Below are positions 9,860 to 18,781 of a stretch of 41,388 nt of DNA, piece by piece; positions within the stretch are counted from its first letter, which is position 1; each line of letters begins with the position of its first letter. The stretch covers positions 1-41,388 of the forward strand of contig JAGBVG010000026.1 in the NCBI GenBank assembly GCA_017630455.1, read 5' to 3'. The position numbers and the translations under genes were made by a program. The notes under the pieces were generated by a model. That model did no database searches, was not told the origin of the DNA, and saw only the letters and a program-made list of their open reading frames with translations. The stretch comes from Alistipes sp. Its GTDB lineage: Bacteria; Bacteroidota; Bacteroidia; Bacteroidales; Rikenellaceae.

Positions 9860-12259
9860 ATGAAATGGTATGGTTATGCGTTCCGCTGCATCGTAGTGGT
9901 GTGCGCAGTTGTAAGCGTAGCTTGTGTCGACAAGAGCTATGACCTAAAGGATGTCTCTACTGAGGTGACACTCGGACAGGGAAAGACAGTTGTGAAGATC
10001 GGCGAGTTGAAACCTAAGAGAGTTGCCGACATTTTGGGCGATCAGAAGATCGACGGACTTACGATGAATGAGGACGGCACGTTTACGTTGAGCCTCTCGG
10101 GCGAGGGTGATCCTATCGAGGTGGAGAATATCCAAAACAGATTCACCGTCCCTGGAACTACCAATACGTTCCAGGTGGAGTATCCGTCGTTTGACTTCGA
10201 TATGAAGGGTATTGTCATTGAGGAAAAGCAGGATATTGTTGTAAATACTGAGGAGTTGGAGCAGTTAGGGGAGTTGTTAGGCGGCCAGTTCGAACTTCCA
10301 GAGTCGGCAGTGGAAAAGGTGTCAAATAATCTCAAGGGAAGCTTCTCAAAGAGCTTCAATGGTGATGATATGCACCTGCTTCTGGATCTTCCTGAGCAGG
10401 TGGATAACATCCGTCGCATCTCGTTCAAGGATATAGAGGATGGTCATTACGGCGCGCCGTTGCACCTTACGCTCGACCTCAATGGCTTGGCGGGTATCAA
10501 TGGTGGCGGAGTGATAAACTTTAACCTCTCGCTCAGTGGCGGTACATTCCGAATCCTCGATGCTAAGAATAATCTTCTTTGCGAGGGAAATGAGTATTCG
10601 AAAGAATATAATGTGGATCCGGGTGTCAAGACCATCGACTTCGTGATCTATGTCGAGAGCCTCGAGAACACCGCGGCGTTGAACGACGAGCATCAGCTTG
10701 ATATTCCTCTTGAGCTCAGCTGCGATATGAGTTTCGATATTAAGCCTAAGGGTGGTAAGTTCAACCTCGAGGAGAAGCCTCATTTCGCACTGTCTGCAGA
10801 TTTTGAGTATGGTGATGCAGAGATAGTTATGAACAACAACGCATCGTTGGTGGAGTATCATCCTACTGAGCCTCAGAAGATTAAGATTCAGAATCTTCCA
10901 AAGGAGTTGAAGAGCGTCAGCTGCATCGACCTCGTGGAGGGTACTGCTATTAACTTCTACGCCAATGGTCTCGAGTGGTTGGGCGAAAATGCCGATAAGG
11001 TGGCTGTAGAGGTGGATTTGCCAGAGTATCTTATGCTTCACGCAATCAGCGGCGAGGGATATGTTTACGATGAGGAGACACATAAACTCTCAACAACAAT
11101 TGCAGATATCAACGACGGCGTGGTGCTGAATGTTGAGTGTATCGACTTCGGCGCTGAGGGTATCTCTCCGGACGAGAATGGCGAGATTGTCCTCGACCTT
11201 GCATTCGATATGAGTGCTCACTTTGTTGGTGATGACAGTATTACGGTGTCGTCACTCGAGCACGATGAGGACCTTGAGATCACAACAGGTGTGTTGGATA
11301 TGGAGCTTACGGTGAAGGCATTGACAGGATGTGTCGACTATCAGTATACTCTCGAGAAGGAGTTAGCTGTAAATGGTGGTGAGGAGCTTGAGGCTGTTGA
11401 GATTAATGGCGTGGGACTCTCGCCAGTTATAACTCTCAATCTCGAGAACCCTCTTACCCTGCCGCTTATGGCTAAGGGTGCGCTTACGGATGATACTGGT
11501 CGAGAGATAGAGCTTAACGACATTGTTATCAATGCTGCGACATACGCCGATGGTGATATTATCGCGGCCCAGAATAAGATTGTTATCGCAGCGGAGAAGC
11601 CTGAGTATGAGTGTACATTTGTTAAGGTAGATTTCGATGAGCTGCTCAAGGGTAAGATTCCATCTATGATGAAGGTGAACCTCACCATTTCGGTGGACTC
11701 TACCGAGGAGCACACGCTCTATATCGATGATCAGATCGGTATCTCTTATGACTATAGTGTGGAGCTTCCTGTGGCGTTTACCGATAAGCTCGATATCCGT
11801 TCTAAGTATAGCTTTGATGATCTCGGAAAGGTTTTCGGCGGCTTTGGTGATATCGATATCAAGGTGGGTGACATTAAGCTTATCGCCGAGGTGGAGAATA
11901 CCCTCCCTCTTGGCTTTATGACCAAGATTGTGCTTCGCAACGCGGATGGTGAGCCTACAAGTGTTCAGCTTGTGGCTGGCCAGAGCGAGGATGGCTGGTT
12001 TACAATCAAAGGCTCGGAGGATGGTAAGACCCCTGCGAAGGATAATGTCGCAGTGTTCGATGTGCAGTTTGACGAGCATAACCTCTCGGAGATTACCGAG
12101 GTTGAGAGCCTCGATATAGAGTTGAGAGCTGTCAGCTCTTCGGCCGAGGGTGAGAGTGTTAGCATCAACGCTAATCAGTATGTAGCTGTAGTCTTTAAGT
12201 TCCAGCTCGAGAATGGTATTAGCCTCGATATCAAGGATTTTATGGCGGATGTAAAATAA
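9860..12259 (+). CDS. Large beta-rich exported protein, probable lipoprotein, unknown function
   Basis: 799 residues; I do not recognise a named domain. The N-terminus has a hydrophobic segment ending at Cys22 (V-S-V-A-C), a slightly atypical lipobox, followed by Asp-rich sequence. The rest is acidic, beta-strand rich and very poor in cysteine, with several segments that look like repeated Ig-like or jelly-roll modules (repeated patterns of L-S-G-G-x-F, S-C-D-M-S-F-D-I and D-L-A-F-D-M-S). A promoter lies directly upstream and a barrel-protein gene starts 20 nt downstream, so the two are probably co-transcribed and may form a surface complex; this pairing is inference. Confidence 0.7.
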   Translation: MKWYGYAFRCIVVVCAVVSVACVDKSYDLKDVSTEVTLGQGKTVVKIGELKPKRVADILGDQKIDGLTMNEDGTFTLSLSGEGDPIEVENIQNRFTVPGTTNTFQVEYPSFDFDMKGIVIEEKQDIVVNTEELEQLGELLGGQFELPESAVEKVSNNLKGSFSKSFNGDDMHLLLDLPEQVDNIRRISFKDIEDGHYGAPLHLTLDLNGLAGINGGGVINFNLSLSGGTFRILDAKNNLLCEGNEYSKEYNVDPGVKTIDFVIYVESLENTAALNDEHQLDIPLELSCDMSFDIKPKGGKFNLEEKPHFALSADFEYGDAEIVMNNNASLVEYHPTEPQKIKIQNLPKELKSVSCIDLVEGTAINFYANGLEWLGENADKVAVEVDLPEYLMLHAISGEGYVYDEETHKLSTTIADINDGVVLNVECIDFGAEGISPDENGEIVLDLAFDMSAHFVGDDSITVSSLEHDEDLEITTGVLDMELTVKALTGCVDYQYTLEKELAVNGGEELEAVEINGVGLSPVITLNLENPLTLPLMAKGALTDDTGREIELNDIVINAATYADGDIIAAQNKIVIAAEKPEYECTFVKVDFDELLKGKIPSMMKVNLTISVDSTEEHTLYIDDQIGISYDYSVELPVAFTDKLDIRSKYSFDDLGKVFGGFGDIDIKVGDIKLIAEVENTLPLGFMTKIVLRNADGEPTSVQLVAGQSEDGWFTIKGSEDGKTPAKDNVAVFDVQFDEHNLSEITEVESLDIELRAVSSSAEGESVSINANQYVAVVFKFQLENGISLDIKDFMADVK

Positions 12260-12279
12260 TCGAGTAAATGTTGTCAATT

Positions 12280-13719
12280 ATGAAAAAGATACTTTATAGC
12301 GTTTTGGCTGTTGTGGCACTTCTTGTTGCAGATATAGCTTCGGCGCAGTCGCGAACATCATATTTTATGGAGGGCTCCTATTTCCGTACCGAGCTTAACC
12401 CTGCCCTTACGCCTACACGCGGATACTTGGCATTGCCGTTTATTGGTGGCTTGGGAGTAAATTGGAACTCAAATTACCTCTCTGTTGATAATTTTATCTA
12501 TAGGAAGAATAATCAGCTTGTTACGGCTCTCAACGGCGCAGTGTCGCCATCGGAGTTCCTGAATCGTCTGCCAAATACGGGTATCATACACACCAAGGAG
12601 GATATAAACCTCTTGAGCTTCGGTTTTTACACCCAGTGTGGTAAGAAGAGTGTCTACTGGACATTTGGTCTCGGCCTTCATTTAAATGCCGTGAATACGA
12701 TGTCTAAGGATATCTTCACGGTTCTCAAGACCCTCGGAAATGGTGAGTACGACCTCGGTGATACCTATGCCGAGGCTACGGTTCACTCGGATGTATATTT
12801 GGGTGCTGCATTCCCTATAACCGACTGGTTGACAATGGGTACACGAGCGAAGTTTATATTGGGTATGTTCAACGCTGGAGCCGATTTCAATCACCTTGCA
12901 GCAAATGTCGGAACAGATGGTATTGATGGTAAGTTGCACGGCGATTGGCGTGCAAATGGTGTGCTCTTTAGAAACGAGTATATCCAGGATGGTAAGTATA
13001 CAGGTCCTATGGATGTCACTCCTGATACTATTAACTTCTTCTTGGATAATGTCAAGAGCTATGGCTTTGCCGTGGATCTCGGTCTCGAAGCGCGCCTCTT
13101 TGATGATACCCTTAAGCTATCGGCTGGTGTCGTAGATCTTGGCTTTATCCGTTGGGCAAATGTGACTCACATAGGTGGTCAGGTAGATGGTTACTTTACG
13201 TTCAAGGGTGTAGATGTCGAGACTTCGGAGCCTATGGAGCCTGTCGGAGGCATAGATACTGATAATATATTTGGTCTCGAGAAGTATAATGGCTACACTA
13301 CCTTGCTCGCTTGTTCTTTGAATGTAGGTGCGGAGTATAACATCCTTAATAACCATATCGCCTTCGGTCTGTTGTCGCATACACAGTTCCTTTCCAAGGC
13401 TGCATATAGCGACCTCACCGTATCGGCAAACTTCAGACCTATGAACTGGTTAACCTTGACGTTGAGCCACACGTTCCTCAACCATAACAGACCAGGAGTA
13501 TTCGGTGCGGCGATCAACTTCCACCCTGCGGGTTTGAACCTCTACATTGGTTTGGATTACATCGACACAAACTTGGTAACCTATACCAACGAGGCTTTTG
13601 CTGAGGGAGCTTTAGGACGCACGCTCTACATCCCACGTTATGCTAAGTCTCTTAACTTGAACTTTGGTTTGGGCTTCAACTTCGGTCGTCCAAAGCATCT
13701 CAAGGAGGCAGAGAATTAA
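12280..13719 (+). CDS. DUF5723-like outer-membrane beta-barrel protein
   Basis: I chose the ATG at 12280 rather than 12268 because it gives a clean signal peptide (M-K-K-I-L-Y-S... ending A-S-A-Q), leaving 479 residues. The mature protein begins with the E-G-S-Y-F-R-T-E-L-N-P-A-L-T-P motif and continues with alternating strands and glycine-rich turns, typical of the DUF5723/PorV-like transmembrane barrels of Bacteroidetes. The C-terminus ends in a strand (L-N-F-G-L-G-F-N-F) before a short charged tail. It is the second gene of the operon begun at 9860. A transport or assembly role is unknown. Confidence 0.75.
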   Translation: MKKILYSVLAVVALLVADIASAQSRTSYFMEGSYFRTELNPALTPTRGYLALPFIGGLGVNWNSNYLSVDNFIYRKNNQLVTALNGAVSPSEFLNRLPNTGIIHTKEDINLLSFGFYTQCGKKSVYWTFGLGLHLNAVNTMSKDIFTVLKTLGNGEYDLGDTYAEATVHSDVYLGAAFPITDWLTMGTRAKFILGMFNAGADFNHLAANVGTDGIDGKLHGDWRANGVLFRNEYIQDGKYTGPMDVTPDTINFFLDNVKSYGFAVDLGLEARLFDDTLKLSAGVVDLGFIRWANVTHIGGQVDGYFTFKGVDVETSEPMEPVGGIDTDNIFGLEKYNGYTTLLACSLNVGAEYNILNNHIAFGLLSHTQFLSKAAYSDLTVSANFRPMNWLTLTLSHTFLNHNRPGVFGAAINFHPAGLNLYIGLDYIDTNLVTYTNEAFAEGALGRTLYIPRYAKSLNLNFGLGFNFGRPKHLKEAEN

Positions 13720-13735
13720 CGTAGGTTAGGTGTAA

Positions 13736-13773
13736 ATATGGGCTGTCTGACAGATTTGTCGGACAGCCCATAT
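13736..13773 (+). terminator. Terminator after DUF5723 gene
   Basis: A 12-bp perfect outer stem (13736-13747 with 13762-13773) extended by seven more pairs with one G-T, around a 4-nt loop. It closes the 9860-13719 operon and faces the convergent lipoprotein gene. Confidence 0.85.
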
Positions 13774-13878
13774 TCATTATATATATAATATATGTAACCC
13801 TATCTTTCGCTCGGTTATCGCGGAGGGTTGTTCAATGCTGCTTACAAATCTACCCCTCCCCGTCTTGCTACCGAAAGG

Positions 13879-14613
13879 TTACTCCCAGAGGAGCGGTGCG
13901 CCAGCAGCACTAATCTCAGCGTCGGAGATCTCTACAGCTATGATGCCTTCGTCAAACGATGCTACCTCGTATGGCTGGTAGACGATGACAACGCCCTGCT
14001 CCGAGAGTGTCGCAGTGCTGAATGGTGGCAGATGCTCTGCCGACTCTACAATGATATTATTCTCTGAAGTCAGCTTGGCGTAGATAAGCTCCTTGATCGC
14101 CGCTTCCCACTCACCGTCGAGCAGGTAGCCGAAGTCGTAGAGGCCTCCTGTTGCAAGGTCGAAGCACTCGTACCATAGTGCTGAGCCGCCGTGTACACCT
14201 CCGGTGTATGACTCAAGAAGTGTCTCATAGCAGAGCACCGTGTTGTCGCGCACAAAGAACGAGGTTTGGTCCATAGAGTACCAACACATAGGCCCACCCT
14301 CAAATGCGTAGCCAGCGTACTCCTCCACGAGGAGCTTTGCCGAGGCCTCCAGGTCTACCTCTGGAGTACTGTCGGTCATAGCCTCGTGACCCTCGAAGCT
14401 GTTGAGGTAGTTCTGCATCTCAATCTTTGCGAAGATGTCGCTATCCTCGATGTTCTTAATGCGCTGATAGGCTATCTTCACGGTGTAGGATTCGTCATCC
14501 GACACCTCGTATGTAAATGTTTCGAACTCTGGCAACGTGGGCTTAGCGATGTTGTTGCAGCCGATGAGTGATAGTGTTGCCCATATAAAAGCTAAAAATC
14601 TATAATTTTTCAT
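13879..14613 (-). CDS. DUF3298/RsiV-like domain lipoprotein
   Basis: 244 residues with a lipoprotein signal (S-L-I-G-C, Cys19). The centre carries Y-T-G-G-V-H-G-G, the signature of the DUF4163/DUF3298 module found in RsiV anti-sigma factors and PdaC-type envelope proteins. The C-terminal part shows the DUF3298 end pattern (V-I-V-Y-Q-P-Y-E-V-A-S-F-D-E-G). RsiV binds lysozyme, but many Bacteroidetes relatives are stand-alone lipoproteins of unknown ligand. There is no sigma-factor gene alongside, so a signalling role is not supported here. It is monocistronic with its own promoter. Confidence 0.8.
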   Translation of the reverse strand: MKNYRFLAFIWATLSLIGCNNIAKPTLPEFETFTYEVSDDESYTVKIAYQRIKNIEDSDIFAKIEMQNYLNSFEGHEAMTDSTPEVDLEASAKLLVEEYAGYAFEGGPMCWYSMDQTSFFVRDNTVLCYETLLESYTGGVHGGSALWYECFDLATGGLYDFGYLLDGEWEAAIKELIYAKLTSENNIIVESAEHLPPFSTATLSEQGVVIVYQPYEVASFDEGIIAVEISDAEISAAGAPLLWE

Positions 14614-14635
14614 ACCTTCTTATATTAAATTTGTG

Positions 14636-14666
14636 TAAAGTTACGAAAATTTATGTTACATCCAAA
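14636..14666 (-). promoter_or_regulatory. Promoter of DUF3298 lipoprotein
   Basis: Minus strand TTTG (14663-14666), 19 nt, then TAACTTTA (14636-14643); one mismatch to TAnnTTTG. It lies about 22 nt before the ATG. Confidence 0.5.
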
Positions 14667-14803
14667 TAATTTTTGCGATATGTTTTTGGGGCGTCTTAGC
14701 GGTCAAAGAGGATAGAAATACAATATTAATATATAGAAAGAGTTGTAAAAATGATGAAAAAGTAGGAAAAATGCAGATTTTTCGAAAAAAAAGTGTAAAA
14801 AGT

Positions 14804-14834
14804 TTTGGAGAATAAAATTTTTGCCGTATATTTG
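14804..14834 (+). promoter_or_regulatory. Promoter of tRNA-Glu
   Basis: TTTG (14804-14807), 19 nt, then TATATTTG (14827-14834), a full consensus match 38 nt before the tRNA. Confidence 0.75.
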
Positions 14835-14872
14835 CAGTGTCAAAAGGAAACAACCTAATGACAGCTCAAAAT

Positions 14873-14944
14873 GGTGGATTCATCTAAGGGCTAGGATACG
14901 TGCCTCTCACGCACGACATAGGGGTTCGAATCCCCTATCCACTA
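14873..14944 (+). tRNA. trnE: tRNA-Glu (anticodon CUC)
   Basis: 72 nt cloverleaf. The acceptor stem 14873-14879 pairs with 14937-14943 and opens with a G-U pair, and the discriminator A is 14944. The anticodon stem CGTGC/GCACG encloses the loop CTCTCAC, giving CUC. The T arm is AGGGG/CCCCT around TTCGAAT. CCA is not encoded. It has its own promoter and terminator, so it is a single-gene unit. Confidence 0.95.
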
Positions 14945-14946
14945 CT

Positions 14947-14973
14947 AAAAACCGTTGATTTTCAACGGTTTTT
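14947..14973 (+). terminator. tRNA-Glu terminator
   Basis: A perfect 12-bp stem (14947-14958 with 14962-14973) with a TTT loop, followed by a T-rich run. Confidence 0.9.
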
Positions 14974-15120
14974 CTTTTTATATCCCTATGTCAATATCCC
15001 TCTGCAGTGCGGTGCTGTGGTGTGATAGTGTAGGTGGTGAGCGTGGTTTCTGTCTTGGGGAGTATATGTTACTATGATTGGCAGTCTATGGGTATGAATA
15101 GGTGATATATGGGTTTGATT

Positions 15121-15156
15121 ATAAATAAAGCTCCGAGTGATTTCCACCTAGAGCTT
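15121..15156 (-). terminator. Terminator of polysaccharide operon remnant
   Basis: On the minus strand a 6-bp stem (15151-15156 with 15128-15133) extends inward by several more pairs with one mismatch, followed by TTTATTTAT. It lies just after the stop codon of the remnant at 15180 and is the likely end of the polysaccharide transcript. Confidence 0.6.
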
Positions 15157-15179
15157 CTCTATTTACGTTTTATGCAGTG

Positions 15180-15334
15180 CTACTCGGCGTTATCCCACCA
15201 TTCGTCGAACCACTCCACATCTGTGCGGCAGCCCTCGAGAGAAGTATGCCACTTGAGTTTTGCAACGTCGCTACGCTGACCCAAGGGGTCAATTACCATA
15301 GCTGCGGTAGTAATATCGCTATTAATATTAGTTA
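15180..15334 (-). pseudogene. Remnant resembling C-terminus of a nucleotide-sugar epimerase/dehydratase
   Basis: The minus frame is open for about 50 codons before TAG at 15180-15182. The translation contains I-D-P-L-G-Q-R-S-D-V, then L-K-W-H-T-S-L-E-G and V-E-W-F-D-E-W-W. This looks like the end of an extended short-chain dehydrogenase of the sugar-epimerase type, where a G-W-x-P-x-x-S-L-E-E-G-L...W-x segment is usual. The upstream part of such a gene is absent, and a stop interrupts the frame just before it. An ATG exists at 15299 but a 39-residue functional protein is unlikely. It sits at the 3' end of the polysaccharide operon. Family assignment is tentative. Confidence 0.5.
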
Positions 15335-15391
15335 ATTATATGTGTTGTCATAAAATAGTGGAGTAAAGCATCGTATCTTTGTGGCCGCGGT

Positions 15392-16495
15392 CTAATGTCG
15401 TAGGGTTTTGGGCTTGAGGAGGTGGCTGTGCACCTGAACAAGGAATGTGGAGATCAGGCCGTCGCGGTAGACGAGGCGGTGCTTCCAGCGGTTGGCCCAC
15501 CAGCGGCGACATTTGAACCATACAACGCGCAGTAGACCGCCGTCGGGTTGCTGTTCGGAGAACTCCGGTTGGAGAATATCGTCCAAGATGCGAGCCTCGA
15601 TATCCGTGCGGCGCGTGACAGACGGAATATGCTCTGCGTCGATGTCGAAAAAGTCTATGGCATAGGCATTTAGAGCATCGAGAAACCTATCCATCTTATG
15701 CTCGCGACAGACCTCATACAACCACTTCCAATCAATCGTGCTGTGGTGCGCCTTGATAAACATTGCCCAGTCGACAACGTGGCGCAGGACAATCTCGACG
15801 GCTGCGAAGTGCGCCGCGGCGTGACGCACTAAAAAGAGTGCGTGCATATTCACCGGCGGCAGATAGACTCGCTCTCCCTCGACATCCGTGGCAAGGCTCT
15901 CCTCCATAGTTCGCCTGAGCAGCTCCCGCTCCAGCTCGCGGTTGGAGAGGTGGGAGTGGATGTTGAGAAAATCGAAGTGGTTTTCGACCATAACGCCGTC
16001 GATATGGAAGACCGTGTGGTGGTGCTTATCGGCATCAATCTTCAGGCCAAGTGTCTCACGCAGAGCCTCATCGCCACGCTGCTGATCGCCATAGAGCCAG
16101 ATGTCTACATCGCAGCAGGGGCGATACTCTGGCGTGGGGTAGCAGAGGCTGAGGCCGTAGCCCTTGAGTATCATCATACGTATCTCCCTCTCGGCGTATA
16201 TCTCGGCAAGATGTTTTATGGCGCGTTTCTGCTTGTTGTAACGTTTCACACATCGCTCCACAGCGTATGCCCACTGCAGCTTCGTTCCCTTGTCGAGCGG
16301 ATGAAGCTCGTCGATGAGGTTGTTTGCGGCAAGAGTCTCCAGACCCTGCCACGCCACGGCAGCAACATCCTGCTGCATAGCAAGCCTGAGTACCTCATTC
16401 CAATCCTTGCAACGCATTGGTTCGCGGGGGAGTATGTCGGTGAGGGCTGTGCGCAGTAGGGTTAGTAGTATCTCTTTTGCATCTCGGTTCTTCAT
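15392..16495 (-). CDS. Nucleotidyltransferase family protein (NTP_transf_5-like)
   Basis: I start it at 16495 (M-K-N-R-D-A-K-E), which leaves 10 nt after the glycosyltransferase stop; an ATG at 16564 would overlap that gene. The 367-residue protein has the I-L-K-G-Y-G-L-S-x-x-Y-P segment followed by R-P-C-C-D-V-D-I-W-L, matching the uncharacterised nucleotidyltransferase family PF14907 where the D-x-D is the presumed metal site. A later H-A-A-A-H-F segment is also family-typical. Members are frequent in polysaccharide loci of Bacteroidetes, but the substrate is unknown. It is the last intact gene of the operon. Confidence 0.8.
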   Translation of the reverse strand: MKNRDAKEILLTLLRTALTDILPREPMRCKDWNEVLRLAMQQDVAAVAWQGLETLAANNLIDELHPLDKGTKLQWAYAVERCVKRYNKQKRAIKHLAEIYAEREIRMMILKGYGLSLCYPTPEYRPCCDVDIWLYGDQQRGDEALRETLGLKIDADKHHHTVFHIDGVMVENHFDFLNIHSHLSNRELERELLRRTMEESLATDVEGERVYLPPVNMHALFLVRHAAAHFAAVEIVLRHVVDWAMFIKAHHSTIDWKWLYEVCREHKMDRFLDALNAYAIDFFDIDAEHIPSVTRRTDIEARILDDILQPEFSEQQPDGGLLRVVWFKCRRWWANRWKHRLVYRDGLISTFLVQVHSHLLKPKTLRH

Positions 16496-16505
16496 ATTCG
16501 TTATC

Positions 16506-17561
16506 CTAATTCTGAGAAATAATGCGGTTGTATACTGACATATAGCCATCCACCATCCTATCAACCGTCAGCTCCTTTTCGAATATCTCTAATGAGCTGT
16601 GGCTTAGGTGTTTATATATCTCGCTATCCTCGAGTATCTCCTCTATCTTCGTTGCGAAGAGGTCGGCATCGTTTGGAAGCACATAGCCGTTAACGCCGTC
16701 GCGCACTATCTCGCTCACACCACCCACATTCGAGGCCACCACAGGCTTGCCGAAGCTCATAGCCTCGAGGATCACCATCGGCAGACCCTCGTAGTTGGAG
16801 GCAAGCATAAACAAATCGGCCTGGGAGCAGTATGCCCCGGCATTGGGGATGTTACCCACAAAGTGGCAGTTCTCGGGCAGAGGACCATACTCCGTGACCT
16901 CCTCGAGGTTGCCTATCCACACAAAGCCATACTGCGGCAGGCGGCGGGCAACGTCAATGAATAAGTCGGGGCGTTTCGGGTCGCTGACGCGGGCTATCGA
17001 CAGTACCACCTTATCGTAGCGACTAAGCTCGGCGATATCCTGTAGGTTTGCCGTTTCGGGACGCGATATGCCGTTGTATGCCGTTGATACGTTGTGTTTT
17101 ATGCCCTCCGCTATGAGGTTCTCTTTGTCGTAGTTGCTCACCGCAACAATAGCGCTGCAGAGGTGCTGCAACGCTCTCTCCACGGGCAGGAACTTGCGAA
17201 ATGCCACGCGCACAGAGTCGAAGCCGTGTACCGTATATACCGTCCTCTTACGTGGGAAACCCAGTCGACCCAATGTTCCAGCCTTAGAGGAGTGGAGGTG
17301 CACAACGTCGGGCTTGTGGCGTTTGTATATCTTGTGCAACTCCCTAATTGCCAAGATATCGCTCTTTAGAGATATGCTTCGCTGAAGGTGTGGGCAATGC
17401 TCTCTTGTCACCCTCTCCGACACCATATCCCACATCTTTCCATCGCCCTCGCCAGCCACGAGTACCACATCGTGACACGCGCTGAGGTAGTTAGCCAACT
17501 GCACCACCACACTCTGCGCACCGCCCAACTCCGAGCGTGTTATTACGAGCATTATCTTCAT
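16506..17561 (-). CDS. Glycosyltransferase family 4
   Basis: 351 residues with two Rossmann-like halves. The N-terminus M-K-I-M-L-V-I-T-R-S-E-L-G-G-A-Q is the GT4 acceptor-side glycine loop. The C-terminal half has V-L-S-I-A-R-V-S-D-P-K-R-P and the retaining E-x7-E motif in Y-E-G-L-P-M-V-I-L-E-A-M, followed by G-K-P-V-V-A-S-N-V-G-G. It should add one sugar from a nucleotide donor to the repeat unit at the cytoplasmic membrane face. It lies 16 nt after the polymerase gene in the polysaccharide operon. Confidence 0.93.
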   Translation of the reverse strand: MKIMLVITRSELGGAQSVVVQLANYLSACHDVVLVAGEGDGKMWDMVSERVTREHCPHLQRSISLKSDILAIRELHKIYKRHKPDVVHLHSSKAGTLGRLGFPRKRTVYTVHGFDSVRVAFRKFLPVERALQHLCSAIVAVSNYDKENLIAEGIKHNVSTAYNGISRPETANLQDIAELSRYDKVVLSIARVSDPKRPDLFIDVARRLPQYGFVWIGNLEEVTEYGPLPENCHFVGNIPNAGAYCSQADLFMLASNYEGLPMVILEAMSFGKPVVASNVGGVSEIVRDGVNGYVLPNDADLFATKIEEILEDSEIYKHLSHSSLEIFEKELTVDRMVDGYMSVYNRIISQN

Positions 17562-17577
17562 AGTGAACTCTTTAGCA

Positions 17578-18750
17578 TTACAACAATAGGAATGGTATAG
17601 GCTGATAGAGTATATCGGTGCCTACATTACAATAGCAATTGTATATAAACCACGTTATATGCAAAATGTATACAAAAGGCATTATGCAGATGAAGCTCTT
17701 TATCGCCGAGTCTCTATTTAGCTGATAGATGTTAAGCATATAGAGGTAAAGCAGCACCATCGCTACATATACAAGTCGCTGACCAACAACCGAGAAGGAG
17801 ATAAACAAGAAGCTGCACGTAACGAAGAAGAGCATCAGTTTGTATATCCTCAATTCGTATTCGGTTTGATTGAGTGTGTGTCGATTGCGACGTATATATA
17901 TGAGGAATAAGGCGATAAAAATCGCACTTATCTGATTGTTTAATCGTGTGAGCTGCGTGGTCAGCGATTTGTTGAACTCAATATCGGTATCCTCGTCTCC
18001 GTAGTTGCCTATTCGGTCGGCAATAGCCTCATTTTCAACCGTTCCCATAACTATATCCACAGCACCAAGGTAGGATGATGTGTCTAGAAATATCGACACC
18101 ACGCACACCGCAACTGCCAAATAATGAAGCAGTGCGTTAGGAATCCTTATAAGCCATATCACCAGTGCCATTGCCACGGCAAATATATATCCGAAGTGAA
18201 TAAGCGGCGTCAGCAACAGTCCTACAATCCACCACTTGCGATTGTCGATAACCAATCTTATCAGCGAGTAGACAAACAGCGGAAATGCCGAGAAGTTGCG
18301 GATGCCACCCATAAGCGGGATATTCGACTCCATAATCATAAACAGAAGAAGTATGACTATGGGCAGTGTGTAGCGCATACGCCTGTCGCGCAGAAAGCGT
18401 TTCATAACAAGCATATAGAAGAATCCGCCAAATAATCCTACGGCCAGCATCATTATATGTGGGTCGTCCGAGACTCTTCGTGCCACCGTAAAGAGCAGAT
18501 TCTCATAGATATCCTTTATCTCTCCAGCCTTAAAATCCTCGATAATCTCACCCACGCCCTTATTAGCGTCGTACTGCGTGAAGGACCAATATTTTCGATA
18601 ACTATCCGCGCGTGTATCCTCAAACGTATGGCAATAGCCAAAGAGCGCGAAGAAGAGTACAAAGACGATCTGACTGCTTCGTTTTTGCAGGTCGAAGCAG
18701 GAGTATAGAAACGTCAAAAGTGGTGATAATATAAAAAATACTAAGCGCAT
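17578..18750 (-). CDS. EpsG/Wzy-type polysaccharide polymerase
   Basis: 390 residues with about ten hydrophobic helices and a large loop at about 215-260. The N-terminal D-T-R-A-D-S-Y-R-K-Y-W and the following N-L-L-F-T-V segment are characteristic of EpsG-family membrane proteins, which polymerise repeat units at the outer face of the inner membrane. The base composition is AT-richer than its neighbours, common for polymerase genes in such loci. It is in the middle of the polysaccharide operon with 16-31 nt gaps. Confidence 0.82.
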   Translation of the reverse strand: MRLVFFILSPLLTFLYSCFDLQKRSSQIVFVLFFALFGYCHTFEDTRADSYRKYWSFTQYDANKGVGEIIEDFKAGEIKDIYENLLFTVARRVSDDPHIMMLAVGLFGGFFYMLVMKRFLRDRRMRYTLPIVILLLFMIMESNIPLMGGIRNFSAFPLFVYSLIRLVIDNRKWWIVGLLLTPLIHFGYIFAVAMALVIWLIRIPNALLHYLAVAVCVVSIFLDTSSYLGAVDIVMGTVENEAIADRIGNYGDEDTDIEFNKSLTTQLTRLNNQISAIFIALFLIYIRRNRHTLNQTEYELRIYKLMLFFVTCSFLFISFSVVGQRLVYVAMVLLYLYMLNIYQLNRDSAIKSFICIMPFVYILHITWFIYNCYCNVGTDILYQPIPFLLL

Positions 18751-18781
18751 TTATTCTTGGGATAGTTTTAAAATATGAACC

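Larger units (their letters stand above)
14945..15391. other. Gap holding terminators and an epimerase-like remnant
   Basis: About 450 bp without an intact gene. It contains the tRNA-Glu terminator, a G/T-rich stretch (about 15000-15120) in which I see nothing, a minus-strand terminator and a short degraded coding remnant at 15180-15334, each listed separately. Confidence 0.6.

Noticed and set aside
13828-14067. 79-codon plus-strand frame at the end of the DUF3298 gene
   Set aside because: It is antisense to the conserved C-terminus of the lipoprotein and is a shadow frame.
15374-15381. TATCTTTG on the plus strand as a promoter
   Set aside because: The nearest TTG is 26 nt upstream and transcription would run antisense into the NTP_transf_5 gene; no gene is served.
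16493-16564. Upstream start at 16564 for the NTP_transf_5 gene
   Set aside because: It would overlap the glycosyltransferase by 59 bp and adds residues unlike the family; the ATG at 16495 fits the operon spacing.
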